From NCBI GenBank assembly GCA_051453625.1, contig JBOZIK010000001.1, forward strand, positions 23,998,667-24,062,666: a DNA stretch of 64,000 nucleotides, in the 5' to 3' direction. The notes below the pieces were generated by a model that saw nothing but the letters and a program-made list of their open reading frames with translations, ran no database searches and was not told where the DNA came from. Positions 26,812 through 38,331 of this stretch are shown here, piece after piece. The DNA is from Welwitschia mirabilis. Lineage: Eukaryota > Gnetophyta > Gnetopsida > Welwitschiales. Both the position numbers and the translations under genes were made by a program. How positions within the stretch are numbered: the stretch's first letter is position 1; each line of letters opens with the position of its first letter.

Positions 26812-26823
26812 TAGTATTAGAGT
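26812..26823 (+). other. Copia primer-binding site (decayed)
   Basis: TAGTATTAGAGT, one base after the 5' LTR end, differs from the initiator tRNA-Met PBS TGGTATCAGAGC at three positions, all of the C-to-T or G-to-A kind expected from cytosine deamination. Confidence 0.75.
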
Positions 26824-26859
26824 GGGTACTCATAAAAAGAAGTAACATTCTTGAGTGAA

Positions 26860-28580
26860 CTATGAAGGGATACCATTTGTTAGAACTCCATCCTTCGAAG
26901 GGGCTAACTATGCCTATTGAAAGATGAAGATGCGAGTGTACTTAGATTTTTATGAGTTTCAACATTGGCAAAGCATTGAAGATTGATATTCAAAACTCCT
27001 AAAAACCACAATAGATGTTGTAGGAAATTTCATTACACAAATAAAATCTAGAAGGTACTAAGAAGACAAAAAAAGGTAGGTTTCATGTATAACTCAAAAG
27101 CAAAGAACACTCTTTACTCAGCCCTTACAATGGAGGAGTTCAATAGAATAGCTGGATGCAAAACTGGATAAGAAATTTGGAATGCTATAGTGGGGACATA
27201 TGAAAGAACCTTCATCATTAAGAAATCAAAGCTTCTTGTCTGGACAAGTCAGTTTAAAAATATAAAGATAAACGGTGGAGAAAGAATACATGAATACTTC
27301 ACAAGAGTCCCTAATATAGTGAATGCTATACATGGCATTGGTAAAAATCTTCCTGAAGCCAAGGTAATTCAAAAATTTATTAGATTCTTAACTCCAGAGT
27401 ATAGGCCTAAAACAATAGCAATGGAAGATTCAAGAGACTTCAACTCAATAAAGATCGAATAATTACAAAGTGCTCTAATGGCATATGAGATGAATCTTAT
27501 TCAAGATAGTGCTTTAAAAGAGAAGCATATTGCTGTTAAAGTTAGTGAAAACACAAGACAAGTTTCAAAAGGGGAAAAAAAGGAAGGATCAGATGGAGAT
27601 GAATCTGAATATGATGTAGATAAAGAACTTGCTCTCATCATAAGGTGACCCAAAAGGCTTCTTTTATAAAAGAATAACTAAAAGAAGGGCTATCAAAAAT
27701 GATATGGATTTCAAGCTAGAGGTAAGTCCAAAGGTAAGACTTTTAGTAGTTCTTCATTTTCTTCTAAATATGGTAATTCTAAGTTAGGATATTAGGTTTG
27801 CGGAGGACAAGGATACATAGCCTGAAAATGTCCTAGCTCTAACAGATTATAAGAAAAGGCACAAAAGAAAGAACCCAAGAAAAGAATATCTTTCTTCGTA
27901 GGATAGGATGATGATGAGGATGCAACTGAAGTAGAAACATCTGATGACAAAAAAGGTCTTCCATCCTACATGGGCATTGTACATATCCAAGAGGGAAATG
28001 ATGAAAGAAAAGAAAAACCTAAATCAGATAGTGAAGGCAGAACAGGTATGGAACTTCAAAACAGGTATGATTTAATCTCTAAAGAATTCATTAAGTTGTA
28101 AAAGTTATGTGTAAAATGAAAAGATTACTTCATTCCCATAAATGAGCATATGAATAAAAAAAGGGTTTTTGCAATAGGTCATCATCTAAAAAATCAACTC
28201 TTAAAGCTGATATAGTAAACTAATGGGTGAATTAAAGCATTTTAGACAATAATCTTTTGATTTAAAAAGAATTAATGAGAAATTTCCTTAAGGAAAGGAG
28301 ATCTTAAACATCATGCTTGGACAAGTAGAAGCGCAAATCATAAAATTGGGTTGGGTCATAATGAATCCTCCATTGTTCAACAAATGGAACTACAAACTAA
28401 GGTATGAGAATTTAGTGTAAACAAATAATATTATTTGTTATTACTGCCATAAACAAGGTCATTATTAGTTTTATCTAATAAAATTCTAAACCAGATATTA
28501 CACTAACAATGCCAAAAGATCAAGAAGTATGGTACAACATTTTTTACATGCTAAACCAAAGAAAACATGGGTTTCAAAAT
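26860..28580 (+). pseudogene. Copia gag (UBN2 type) with zinc knuckles, broken
   Basis: Particle protein. The N-terminal block at about 26861-26960 reads PFVRTPSFEGANYAY then KMKMRVYL, the usual plant Copia gag start. The UBN2-like core runs 27070-27470: NTLYSALTMEEFNRIAGCKTG, a stop in place of Trp, then EIWNAI, VGTYERTF and the 90-codon open stretch at 27190-27462. A knuckle with damaged Cys/His lies at about 27790-27840 (VCGGQGYIA, His to Tyr), and CYYCHKQGH at about 28436-28462 is a second knuckle start. KKTWVSKS at about 28560 resembles the gag-pol junction of SIRE-like elements, yet no pol follows. Several stops make it non-functional. Confidence 0.82.
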
Positions 28581-29149
28581 CAATACTAGCTCTGTTATCT
28601 CAGATTGCACTATGAGCAGTAAACAAATGATATTTTATTTACAATATGTAGACATCTTTACAATATGTAGATGGTTCATAAATTTTTTAACAAAAGACAT
28701 CTTTTGTCAAAGTTGAGGTCTACTATTGTCATTTTAGACATCTTTCTGCTTGTATACATCTTTCAAGAACTATTGTGAAAATAAAAAATGCACACCGAAA
28801 CTGAGGTTTTTAACCCTATTTATTCCACAACGTGGTCATCATCTATCATTTTCAATCCTTTACTTATCAGTATCCCTCTCAAATCTCTTTCTAGCCTATT
28901 TTTCTTAGAACTCTTAGCAAAGATGTCTTGGATTCGGAAGACATCTTTATAGCAAGTACAACAGGTGTTCTTTTCTCTTAGAGGTGCTCTTTTTCATTAA
29001 TTTATTTGCATTTTGATTCTTATCAGTTCAATTTTTCCAAATATTCTTTAAACATTATAAGGTTAAATTCCTCTATTACCTCAAAAGATAAAGAACTAGC
29101 CACGAAATCACACAGACCATAGTATGAGCCTCAGTTTTATCATGATTTT

Positions 29150-30850
29150 ATTGCTAAATGTTTTAAAATGGGGATTAGAAACTCAATCATTGCAGAATGG
29201 ACTCTTTTCTTTCGAAAGCAGAGAAAAGATTAGATTCTTACATATTTTTCCTATATTGAATAGGATATGGTAGTCCAATTGAACCAGGGCATTCTAGATC
29301 CCATTGTCAGAGAATTTTATGCTAACATTCATGAGATACATGACTACACTAGGACATTTCAAATACAAGTACAAGGTACTTCTTTATTTCTCACACCCAA
29401 TCTTATAAATTCTATACTTGGTATTGATGATTCGAAGCTATCAAGTTATATGTGCATTCATTTAAAGATATATTCAATTACGACTCTATTAGTATTTTAC
29501 GATGTTCAATGAGCAATGTACTATTTGGGCATTCTAGAATGAACTTTTATGAGAATATAGAACATAAGGATATGGTGTAAATTGCCTCTATTCTAAGCTT
29601 AATTAGTTTTTACAACATACTTGCTTGGGATGATAGTTATACCTATTGTAATCTCATGTAGAAGTTTGTTGTTTATTGTCTTCTTACAGGGTTGAAGATT
29701 GATCTAGGATTCATTTTATGCATAGATATTATTACACTTTTCCAGAAGGGTAAGACTTTGGGCCACTCTTGCTTGATCAGTTTGATTATCAGCAGTGCTA
29801 GCATTTCAATGCCACAAGTAAATATCATTTATCTAAAGAAGCCACTTGCAGAATTTACTAAGAAACGAAGAGTACTATTGTGAGATGATGAAGGCATAAG
29901 CAGCAGATCATCTAAATCAGAGTTTCAGTGATCTTACTCTATAGCATCTTACAATTCATCATCTATAAAGAAGGGCCTAAAGAATATTACAAAGATGGTA
30001 GATAAGATTGAACATAATTTATTGAGGTTGAAAAAGCACCATTCCATGGCTAGTGAAGGAGAGGCTCGTACAAGCAGTTGGAAATCCATGGAACTCCCAC
30101 TTGGACTGACTCCAAGGAGGAATCAGATGCAGAGGCACCTTTATCTCTACATGGTATAGGATATGAATTAGGCCATGTAGCATATATTGATTCTTTAGAT
30201 CCTATAAAAGGGAAAGCACAAACATAAGGGGAGTGCTAGGCTTGTACACCAGCATAGGTATAAGGGAAGGACTAGGCTATGATACCGTCACAAGGGGAGC
30301 AGCAGGGAGACTCCAAGAGCTCTAATTATTAGCTCCTCATCTTTTGCAAGTCTCATTGAAAACTACTCGTCTACTATCCAGTCTTCATTACCACCTCGTC
30401 CATCATCACTATCTTGCATTCCATCTCCACTACCACCTTTCATCGAACTAATCCATGTTCCACCTCTTAGCATAAATCCACCACCATCTTTTACTGATAC
30501 CACCACTGCTAGCTTTTACAGGGCTTCCATTACCCCTCAAATGTATTCACTTATGAGGAGACAAGCCTCTCAGGGCCCTAGTAAACCATCTTAGTGGCTA
30601 TCTAGGAAGCAACACACATCTCCATCCACATATTCCTCTTCATACACCAATCATACCTCTACCACCCATAGCTACGATGAAGGAGAAGGCATATAGTATA
30701 CCAGTGACTCCACTCTCAGTGATTAGATCCTTTTTCTTGCTATCCAAAAGAGGGAAGAAGATAGGCAAATTAGATTTGACATCCTATATGAGCCTAAAGG
30801 ATATGATCTTAAGCCAGATGGATTGGAATCCCTATAAGTGACATCACTAT
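29150..30850 (+). pseudogene. Third ORF of the Copia element ('putative plant transposon protein' type)
   Basis: Reads FKMGIRNSIIAEWTLFFRKQ, then from 29267 an 81-codon frame with DPIVREFYANIHEI, QVQGTSLFLTPNLINSILGI. The VREFYAN...V.G....TP..IN.ILG pattern is typical of a plant protein domain often found downstream of pol in SIRE-like Copia elements and elsewhere; its job is unknown. The C-terminal part (29.9-30.8 kb) is rich in Ser, Pro and His codons with stops. A related protein is visible in the Copia element at 61.9-62.8 kb. Confidence 0.6.
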
Positions 30851-30861
30851 TGATGATCAAT

Positions 30862-31917
30862 TTCTGATTGTTGGTATACATCTCACATTACCTATTGTTA
30901 TCTTTACTCTNNNNNNNNNNNNNNNNNNNNNNNNNNNNNNNNNNNNNNNNNNNNNNNNNNNNNNNNNNNNNNNNNNNNNNNNNNNNNNNNNNNNNNNNNN
31001 NNNNNNNNNNNNNNNNNNNNNNNNNNNNNNNNNNNNNNNNNNNNNNNNNNNNNNNNNNNNNNNNNNNNNNNNNNNNNNNNNNNNNNNNNNNNNNNNNNNN
31101 NNNNNNNNNNNNNNNNNNNNNNNNNNNNNNNNNNNNNNNNNNNNNNNNNNNNNNNNNNNNNNNNNNNNNNNNNNNNNNNNNNNNNNNNNNNNNNNNNNNN
31201 NNNNNNNNNNNNNNNNNNNNNNNNNNNNNNNNNNNNNNNNNNNNNNNNNNNNNNNNNNNNNNNNNNNNNNNNNNNNNNNNNNNNNNNNNNNNNNNNNNNN
31301 NNNNNNNNNNNNNNNNNNNNNNNNNNNNNNNNNNNNNNNNNNNNNNNNNNNNNNNNNNNNNNNNNNNNNNNNNNNNNNNNNNNNNNNNNNNNNNNNNNNN
31401 NNNNNNNNNNNNNNNNNNNNNNNNNNNNNNNNNNNNNNNNNNNNNNNNNNNNNNNNNNNNNNNNNNNNNNNNNNNNNNNNNNNNNNNNNNNNNNNNNNNN
31501 NNNNNNNNNNNNNNNNNNNNNNNNNNNNNNNNNNNNNNNNNNNNNNNNNNNNNNNNNNNNNNNNNNNNNNNNNNNNNNNNNNNNNNNNNNNNNNNNNNNN
31601 NNNNNNNNNNNNNNNNNNNNNNNNNNNNNNNNNNNNNNNNNNNNNNNNNNNNNNNNNNNNNNNNNNNNNNNNNNNNNNNNNNNNNNNNNNNNNNNNNNNN
31701 NNNNNNNNNNNNNNNNNNNNNNNNNNNNNNNNNNNNNNNNNNNNNNNNNNNNNNNNNNNNNNNNNNNNNNNNNNNNNNNNNNNNNNNNNNNNNNNNNNNN
31801 NNNNNNNNNNNNNNNNNNNNNNNNNNNNNNNNNNNNNNNNNNNNNNNNNNNNNNNNNNNNNNNNNNNNTTCTGATTGTTGGCATACATCTCACATTACCT
31901 ATTGTTATCTTTACTCT
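30862..31917. repeat. 958-N gap flanked by a 49-bp duplication
   Basis: Bases 30862-30910 and 31869-31917 are the same 49-mer apart from one base (ggtatac against ggcatac). The pieces probably overlap, so the gap may be much shorter than 958 or collapse entirely. The long open frames over this region consist of N and are not genes. Confidence 0.75.
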
Positions 31918-32245
31918 TATTAGCACACATGTCATGCTTTGATATTACCTGTCATTATTTCTACTATTGTTGACACACTATTATTATTTACCGTTGTTGG
32001 TACATATTACATGATCAGTTATTGATTGTTGTTATTTTCTTGAATGCAATTACTTAATGCTTATGTGCTATTCTTATTTACTACTTTACATGTTTATGTG
32101 TATGGTTAATCAATTTTGTCAAAACTGTTGAAATTTACATTATGTATCATGCAATACATTATGTGTTCTCTTGGATTAAACTATCTCAATTAATTTGATA
32201 CAATATCGTTACACTAATGAGATTTTTCAAGCTTTGGACATCACC

Positions 32246-32258
32246 AGAAAGGGGGAGA
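32246..32258 (+). other. Copia polypurine tract
   Basis: AGAAAGGGGGAGA immediately precedes the 3' LTR start TGGTTGGTAAAA at 32259, the usual PPT form in SIRE-like Copia elements. Confidence 0.85.
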
Positions 32259-33736
32259 TGGTTGGTAAAAATTTAGTTTTAATGATTCCACTTGTCAAAT
32301 ATATTATGCTATTGTATAGACAGGTCAAATTGGAGAAAACTAGATTACAAAAAGCATTAGTTCAATTCATACCCTAAAGTTTATGGTACATAGAAAGTTT
32401 AGCTCAAATTTCATAATGTCAAATCACAACTGGCTAAATATGTCTGCATAAGTGAAGATATCTATAGGAAAGATGTCTGCGCTTTTTAAGACATGTATAG
32501 AATAGATGTGTGCTGCATCAAAGACATCTATGTTGAACCAGACTTTACCACAAAGAAAACATCTACCTTCACAAAGATGTCTATACTGAAGCAAGGCCCT
32601 GAGACAGGTGATAGATGTCTATCACATTAAAGACATCTATGCTACTTTGATTGTTGGAAGACATCTACATAATTGAAGACATCTATACTGAACTGGAAGA
32701 GGTGACAAGGACAAATTATATTTTGATGAATTATCTACATCTCAGGGAAGCAATCAAGTTTTACATCTTAGATTCATAATTACTAAGGCTTAAAGAAACT
32801 GCAGTTTGAGCTTCATCCAAATATGGGCACTTTAACCAGAGATGTTAGCCATGTTGAAGATGTTTGCCTAAGAGACATCTATAATACTAAAGATGTCTAC
32901 CTAAGAGACATCCATCATTTTAAAAATATCTATCTCAAAACTTTGTAAAAAATAAATAGTCATTGTGCACCTAACATTTAGCTATTTCTATCTATTTTAC
33001 AGCAGTTACATCTCTCAAATGGCTATCTTTGAGCAATATCTAGAAGCACATCAAAAGATATAAAGGCACAAAGAGAGAAGAAGAAGAATGACTTCTGCAT
33101 GGGTGTTTTATACAATAAAGGAAGCTTTCAGCTATTTTTTGCAAGGGACTATCTAGTTAATTCATCATTAGATCATTGAATCTTATAAGGTTTCATCACT
33201 CTAATCTTTAGCACCCATGGGTGATAGCAAGAAGGAATAACTCAATCACTTCATTAAAGATACATCTTTTCAGGCTTCTTGTTTCCTTTTTTGCATTATT
33301 TTATTGGAACTAAATCACAAAACTATCAGATTTTTGAATACTCTCATTATAGTCCATTTCTTATTCTCTATCATAGAATCCCTTGTCAAGGTTCCATATT
33401 GTAAGGCAACTCTTATATGGTTGGCCTTCTATGAGTGCTTGTGAGCCCATTTTTCATTTTGATTTATTGGATATCCTGGAGGGGAAGAGAGTGCTTCCTT
33501 GATAGGAGCATCTTAATTATATATAAGGTTGGTGATGCTCCAAAACCACTATTTTTACAGGTTAAGAATATTTAGAGTTGTGAGAGGAAGCTATCCTCTA
33601 TGTGTGGACATACCCAAGTTGGGAAACTATGTTAAATCTAATAAGGTATTTATTGCATAGTTTTTAATTTGTTTTTAGCTAAATTTATTTTTGGTAGATC
33701 TCATTTGTTCCTCCCCTTTGAATTTAACAATCCTCA
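32259..33736 (+). repeat. 3' LTR of the pol-less Copia element
   Basis: Begins TGGTTGG and ends AATCCTCA, followed by the TSD TCATA at 33737. It aligns with the 5' LTR throughout, with scattered substitutions, many of them at CpG-derived sites. A 60-codon frame at 32195-32377 spans the PPT and LTR start and is not a gene. Confidence 0.88.
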
Positions 33737-34478
33737 TCATATAATTTAGGATAAATAACTTGGTTGGAGATTTGATTATTTCTAAGAGTATCTAATTATA
33801 AGGTATTATTGTATGTATTTATATTTCTCGTAAAAGGTTAATCTCTTTCAGAAATCATATAAGTTCATTGTCCTAAATTCTTAAGATAATTATAGTTCTG
33901 TTAAGTGATTATTATTTATAGCTATAAGGTAATAGAGTCTTTAATAACTTAATTCATCATCCTTTTCGATTTGATTAAGGATCTTTAACAATCATAAATA
34001 TGATTACCATAATGGACATCTATGGATTCGATTATAGTTAACCTTATGAATACTTTCAAACTATCCTAAATATTATCCACTTTTAAGATTATTAAGATGC
34101 TAAGATTATCATTAGTGTAATCTTTATCATTATTGGGGACAACATGAATATAATTTGGTATATATTTATGGAGTATAAAAATTATAGGTATTCTAAAATT
34201 CATGATTATTAAGAGATATGATTAAATTCATTCTTATCTTAGAGTTATCTTGGAATCTAGTATTATCAAAGATGTAATTGATTTTACTCATGCATAAGAT
34301 TATTAAGGATATAACTAACTTTATAGCTAATAGGAATTAGGATTATTATGGTTACAGCTAACTTTATGATTATTAAGAAGAAAGGTTGTTAAAAATAAAA
34401 TTGGATTTATATTATTATAAATTTATAAGTACTTAACATAGGTATTATTTAAGTTAACCTAGAGCTCTGATACTAATT
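33737..34478 (-). other. Gypsy untranslated leader and primer-binding site
   Basis: Continuation of the Gypsy element beyond the nested Copia. No coding sequence is seen. At 34464-34475 the minus strand reads TAGTATCAGAGC, one base from TGGTATCAGAGC, followed three bases on by the LTR border at 34479. The leader resembles 10.8-11.33 kb, next to LTR copy 1. Confidence 0.7.
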
Positions 34479-35300
34479 TGTGACATCCTCTCTTTTCTTA
34501 CCCTAATTAAGAACTTTTTCCCTCTTCTTTTCTTTTTTAATATTATTACCTAATAGACACAGCAAAACCTATGATCAATTTTTACTTACTCCTTTATTAG
34601 CATTTCTATATTTTAAGGAAAAAATCATATTAATATTATACATTTCCTTATAATTAATTTCTAGATTATTTTAGTTTACAAACAATAATGATGTTATAAG
34701 TTTGTGTCCTCCATTTCTTCTTAGTTTTCGTCACATAAAAAGATATCTCTTAAATAATTGAGGAGATGTAAACTTGTTATAAATATATATGAATAAGTAT
34801 AATACATAACCAACATAATAGGAGGTTGCAACTCCCATTAACGGAATTCCAACTTGATATCCGCCCACTCTTCAAACCTGGGTTGGTTCTACTTCAGGTT
34901 CTAAACTATACAAACATGATTGGGATCAACTCCATAGGCTTATAATTCACCTCGATATACCCCAAATATAGGTAATACATGGTATCTGAGGTGGATGCAT
35001 ACTTACAAATGATCCTTGCTTTTTTAAAACATCTTTAAATGGTGTAAAATCGTCCATCGATGTCAAGGGCTCAAGATATTAAGTCAAAGTAAGTTCATAC
35101 ATGGATAGGGCAAGAGAGTGGTGATTTAATTCACTTCCATAATGATATTTTAAAAAAAAAAAAAAAAAAGCAATGTAACCCACCTTTGTGATAAAATCCA
35201 AGTGTTGAGTTGAACATTATTAGGATTATCTTGATGTAGTCCTATTCAATGAATACACCACATAAATGCATACATACAATTCTAACTAATGTATATATTT
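34479..35300 (-). repeat. Gypsy 5' LTR, PBS-proximal part
   Basis: Plus-strand TGTGACATCC at 34479 is the LTR end (GGATGTCACA on the minus strand). It is collinear with 11345-12130 and 13777-14496 and, inverted, with 17828-17040. It carries an expanded A-run at about 35152-35169. It stops at a 100-N gap (35301-35400). Comparison with LTR copy 3 shows that only about 40 LTR bases are missing before the LTR resumes at about 42475, so the intervening block is an insertion. Confidence 0.8.
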
Positions 35301-35400
35301 NNNNNNNNNNNNNNNNNNNNNNNNNNNNNNNNNNNNNNNNNNNNNNNNNNNNNNNNNNNNNNNNNNNNNNNNNNNNNNNNNNNNNNNNNNNNNNNNNNNN

Positions 35401-37752
35401 GAAAAAAAAAAGAAAAGAGCACAGTAAGGAAGTAGATTTTGATGAGCTTGCATCATTTAGAGAATGGGAAGATAAACCAAGAGCCTTGATTAAGTAGATC
35501 CCCAAAGCACACCGCAAATCTTATACTACAATGTCACGCAGACAAAAACAAATAGGAAGAATTTGGCTCTAAGAAACGCACTCAAGTTAAACCTCGCAAA
35601 GGAGGGGATGGGAAACAAGAGAACAAGGCACGCTTTTCATTTTCTTGGCAGACAGGAGTTAATTCATTTGTAGGGAAGATGGTATTAAATCATGCAAAGA
35701 AAAGTACATTACCTTTTGAGTTGTTTCCATTTCATAGTTGTAGACATTCAGTTTTTGAAACTTGGGAACCACATAAATCTCTATTTACACAGTCCTTTTG
35801 GAAAAAAAAATTAATAAACAGATAAACAATCATCCTTAATAGGGGAGTCATAAAGAGAGGAGCAAAAAGTAAATGCCCTACAAATCTCAACAATGAAATG
35901 CAAACACAGATAATAACACTAAGAACAGTTATACCCAATGCTATATTACATCAAAACAAGTAGCCAAATAGGGGAAACAAAAAAAAAGTCTTCGTATCAA
36001 TTGTTGTGAAAGAATATTCATCACAGGAATCACTCAACAATGCTTCCATAGCACAAGACGTGTATGATAAGAATGCTAAATGCCTCTAAATCATTAGCAC
36101 TAAATGACATGGACCAATTGTATTCTAACACATAGGAATTGTAAATATCTTTCCCTGCTTTGAACAGAGAAAGAGATGTCTTTCCTACTCACTGTGTACC
36201 CTGATTCAATTTGTATTAATGATTGTAGCTCAATCTTTGAAGTGTTTCAAGTGGTTCATGGGTTTATGTGTTTCATTGAATGGTTGCAGAAATACAAAAT
36301 TATCTATTTTTCACGTGTTGTGTATTTTTTCTTTTGGCTCAATCTATTCATGTGTCATATCAACTGAAGTTTGAGTGTTCTCATTAGCTATCAAAACAAG
36401 AAATAGTTGATTCAATCCTTTTTCGATTCTTCTACGGTCCTATCTTCCTTTAACAATCCTCCTTTGTTATATTCCCTTTCTGGATTTGAACTCATCTACT
36501 TGCATGATACTCCCTTCTGCTCTGATTTTTTCCCTTCTCCAGACAATCCTTTAGTAGATGTATTTTTAAAAAAAATTATACCAATCAACTACCCTTTCCT
36601 TCAAAAATTGTAAAAGAGAGTATACTTATCCACATCCTTCCAATTGTAATAAAGTAAGAACCACAAGAAATAATTCAAGCTCAATTTAAATCTTAAACCA
36701 TGTACTTGACAGAAGGCAAGTGGAAACAAAGCAAAAAAGCCAGAACCGTAAATTTTGTTTGCATCACTCTCTTTTATCACTAAAGGTTAGCATCTTGAAA
36801 ATTTGTTCCAGCTCTTTAAGAAAGGAGACAAACTATTAAGTGTTACAATCCTTTGCATGAAGTAATTCCTTAAGAGAACAAGTTTCTCATTTTTGACCTT
36901 TTCCAATATCTTCATTTCTAGTTTCAGTTGTTCATTTGTAGCTTCAGTTGTGTTTTTAAAAATTACATGTTCCACCCATGCAATGCATTTTCCTTTCCTT
37001 TCACTTTATTGGTTCAAATCATCTAAAAAGTGTACAACAAAAATTTCTTCATTTTCTTAACCAATCAAAACAAGGCAGAGACAATGCGTGCCTCACTTCG
37101 AGTAACCACAGAAAGGAGGGGAATAGGGATACAAGTGAGGATGCCTTGTCCCTTTGAAAATTTGTAACATTTTCTTTATCTTCATGTGGACTGCTCATAC
37201 ATGCATGGAAATATACACAGTTAATTCCCCAAAATTGTGTAGAATCCAACATAGTTTTTTACTTCATTTTTCATGGGAAAGTGTACTAGCATCACAAATT
37301 TGCTTGGCCAAACAAAAACCCATACATGGCTCATACCTATCATGAAGTTGAACAAATGTGTAATTTTTGCCACAGATTTAAAATATATAATGTGGGAGTT
37401 AGCTTTTTAATCCCTTTTACTCCATTCATGATGCTCTCAAATCCAATTATAAAGATGATTGGTAGAATTTCCAAGTAACATAAATTTAATTATATAAGCA
37501 TTCTAAACTATTTTTTTCTTACGTTTTTGTGAATCTATGAGTGAACAACAACTTGAGGAAAATGTTACAAATTTGCTACCTAATGGGAAAGGAGTATGTG
37601 TTGCATTGATCACTACACAATGGTTTTTTTTTATCACACAACAATATTTTTTTGTAGCCAAAGCTGTGTAAAAAGACAGTTAAAACAATTTTGTACCTTT
37701 TTGAGACTCTTCAAATCAGCAAAGTAAAGGAGACACACCATTATGCTAGAAA
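35401..37752. other. Unassigned 2.3-kb segment inside the LTR insertion
   Basis: Less A+T-rich than the LTR on either side and unlike any other part of the window. It begins with an A-rich run, then a plus-strand frame to 35497 (KKKRKEHSKEVDFDELASFR...) that is open from the gap and has a basic N-terminal patch. Small frames at 36176-36367, 36407-36613 and 37154-37345 (plus) and 35732-35938, 36787-36975 and 37049-37252 (minus) have no recognised domain. It may be the 5' UTR and ORF1 region of the LINE that follows, or a separate insertion. I could not find an ORF1 RNA-binding domain. Confidence 0.35.
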
Positions 37753-38330
37753 GTGCAACTCTTAAAAATGCTGTCAAAGCTAAAAATAAAAATGGTAAAA
37801 AGTAAAGAAACAACCTGGATTCCAAAGCGTAAGGCTCCATTGCTCAGTGATACAGTTGAAAGCGACCCAAAGAGCGATCAGCAACCCTCCAGACTCAATG
37901 AGGGAACTCTCCAAGCTCAACAATCCCTAACAGAGCCAAGGCGTTCAATTCATCTACCCCTCAAACGTGATCTTCAGGAATCTTAAACCCACCATCATCA
38001 GCTCCAACTCACCAACTGTTCGAAGAAATCAGTAGAGTCTCTCCGAGTCTTTCTTAGCAACCTGCAGACAAGCATGGCTCAATTGACTCAACAGAGGTGT
38101 CCATGCCCCCTATTATACCAAATATGCCAAACCCCTCGAACCCTCCCAGCTAAGGACAAGGATCCTGAGTTACCTCAGATCCCCCACTCGACTACCTCCA
38201 ACTCCCTCTGAGAAAGGGCGGAACAGTCACACGAAGGAAAAAAGGCAAAAACCGAAGGAAGCATGCTCCATCATCCCATCAGAGCAAACCTTCTAAGAAT
38301 AAAGGGGTGGACTCTAACCTAATCCCTTAG
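37753..38330 (+). pseudogene. LINE ORF1, C-terminal remnant
   Basis: A 77-codon frame (37753-37986) is Ser/Pro/Gln-rich (SDPKSDQQPSRLNEGTLQAQ), and the last part before 38330 encodes TVTRRKKGKNRRKHAPSSHQ then a Lys-rich end and a stop. Low-complexity basic tails are usual at the end of plant L1 ORF1, which binds LINE RNA. The stop lies one base before the ORF2 start codon, the close spacing expected for a two-ORF LINE. The frame is broken in between. Confidence 0.5.
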
Positions 38331-38331
38331 C

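Larger units (their letters stand above)
25284..33736 (+). mobile_element. Ty1/Copia element lacking pol, with perfect TSD
   Basis: Two LTRs (25284-26810 and 32259-33736) flank gag and a third ORF. The 5-bp TSD TCATA is exact at 25279-25283 and 33737-33741, and the Gypsy leader/gag sequence resumes on each side. PBS and PPT are in place. Only about 1 kb lies between the gag zinc knuckles (ending about 28.48 kb) and the third ORF (from about 29.15 kb), and it shows no integrase, RT or RNase H motif. A non-autonomous derivative mobilised in trans by a full relative is the simplest reading. A 958-N gap (30911-31868) lies after the third ORF and is flanked by a 49-bp duplication. Confidence 0.85.

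Noticed and set aside
30857-31935. Three ORFs of about 345 codons
   Set aside because: They span the 958-N gap and contain only a few real codons at each end.
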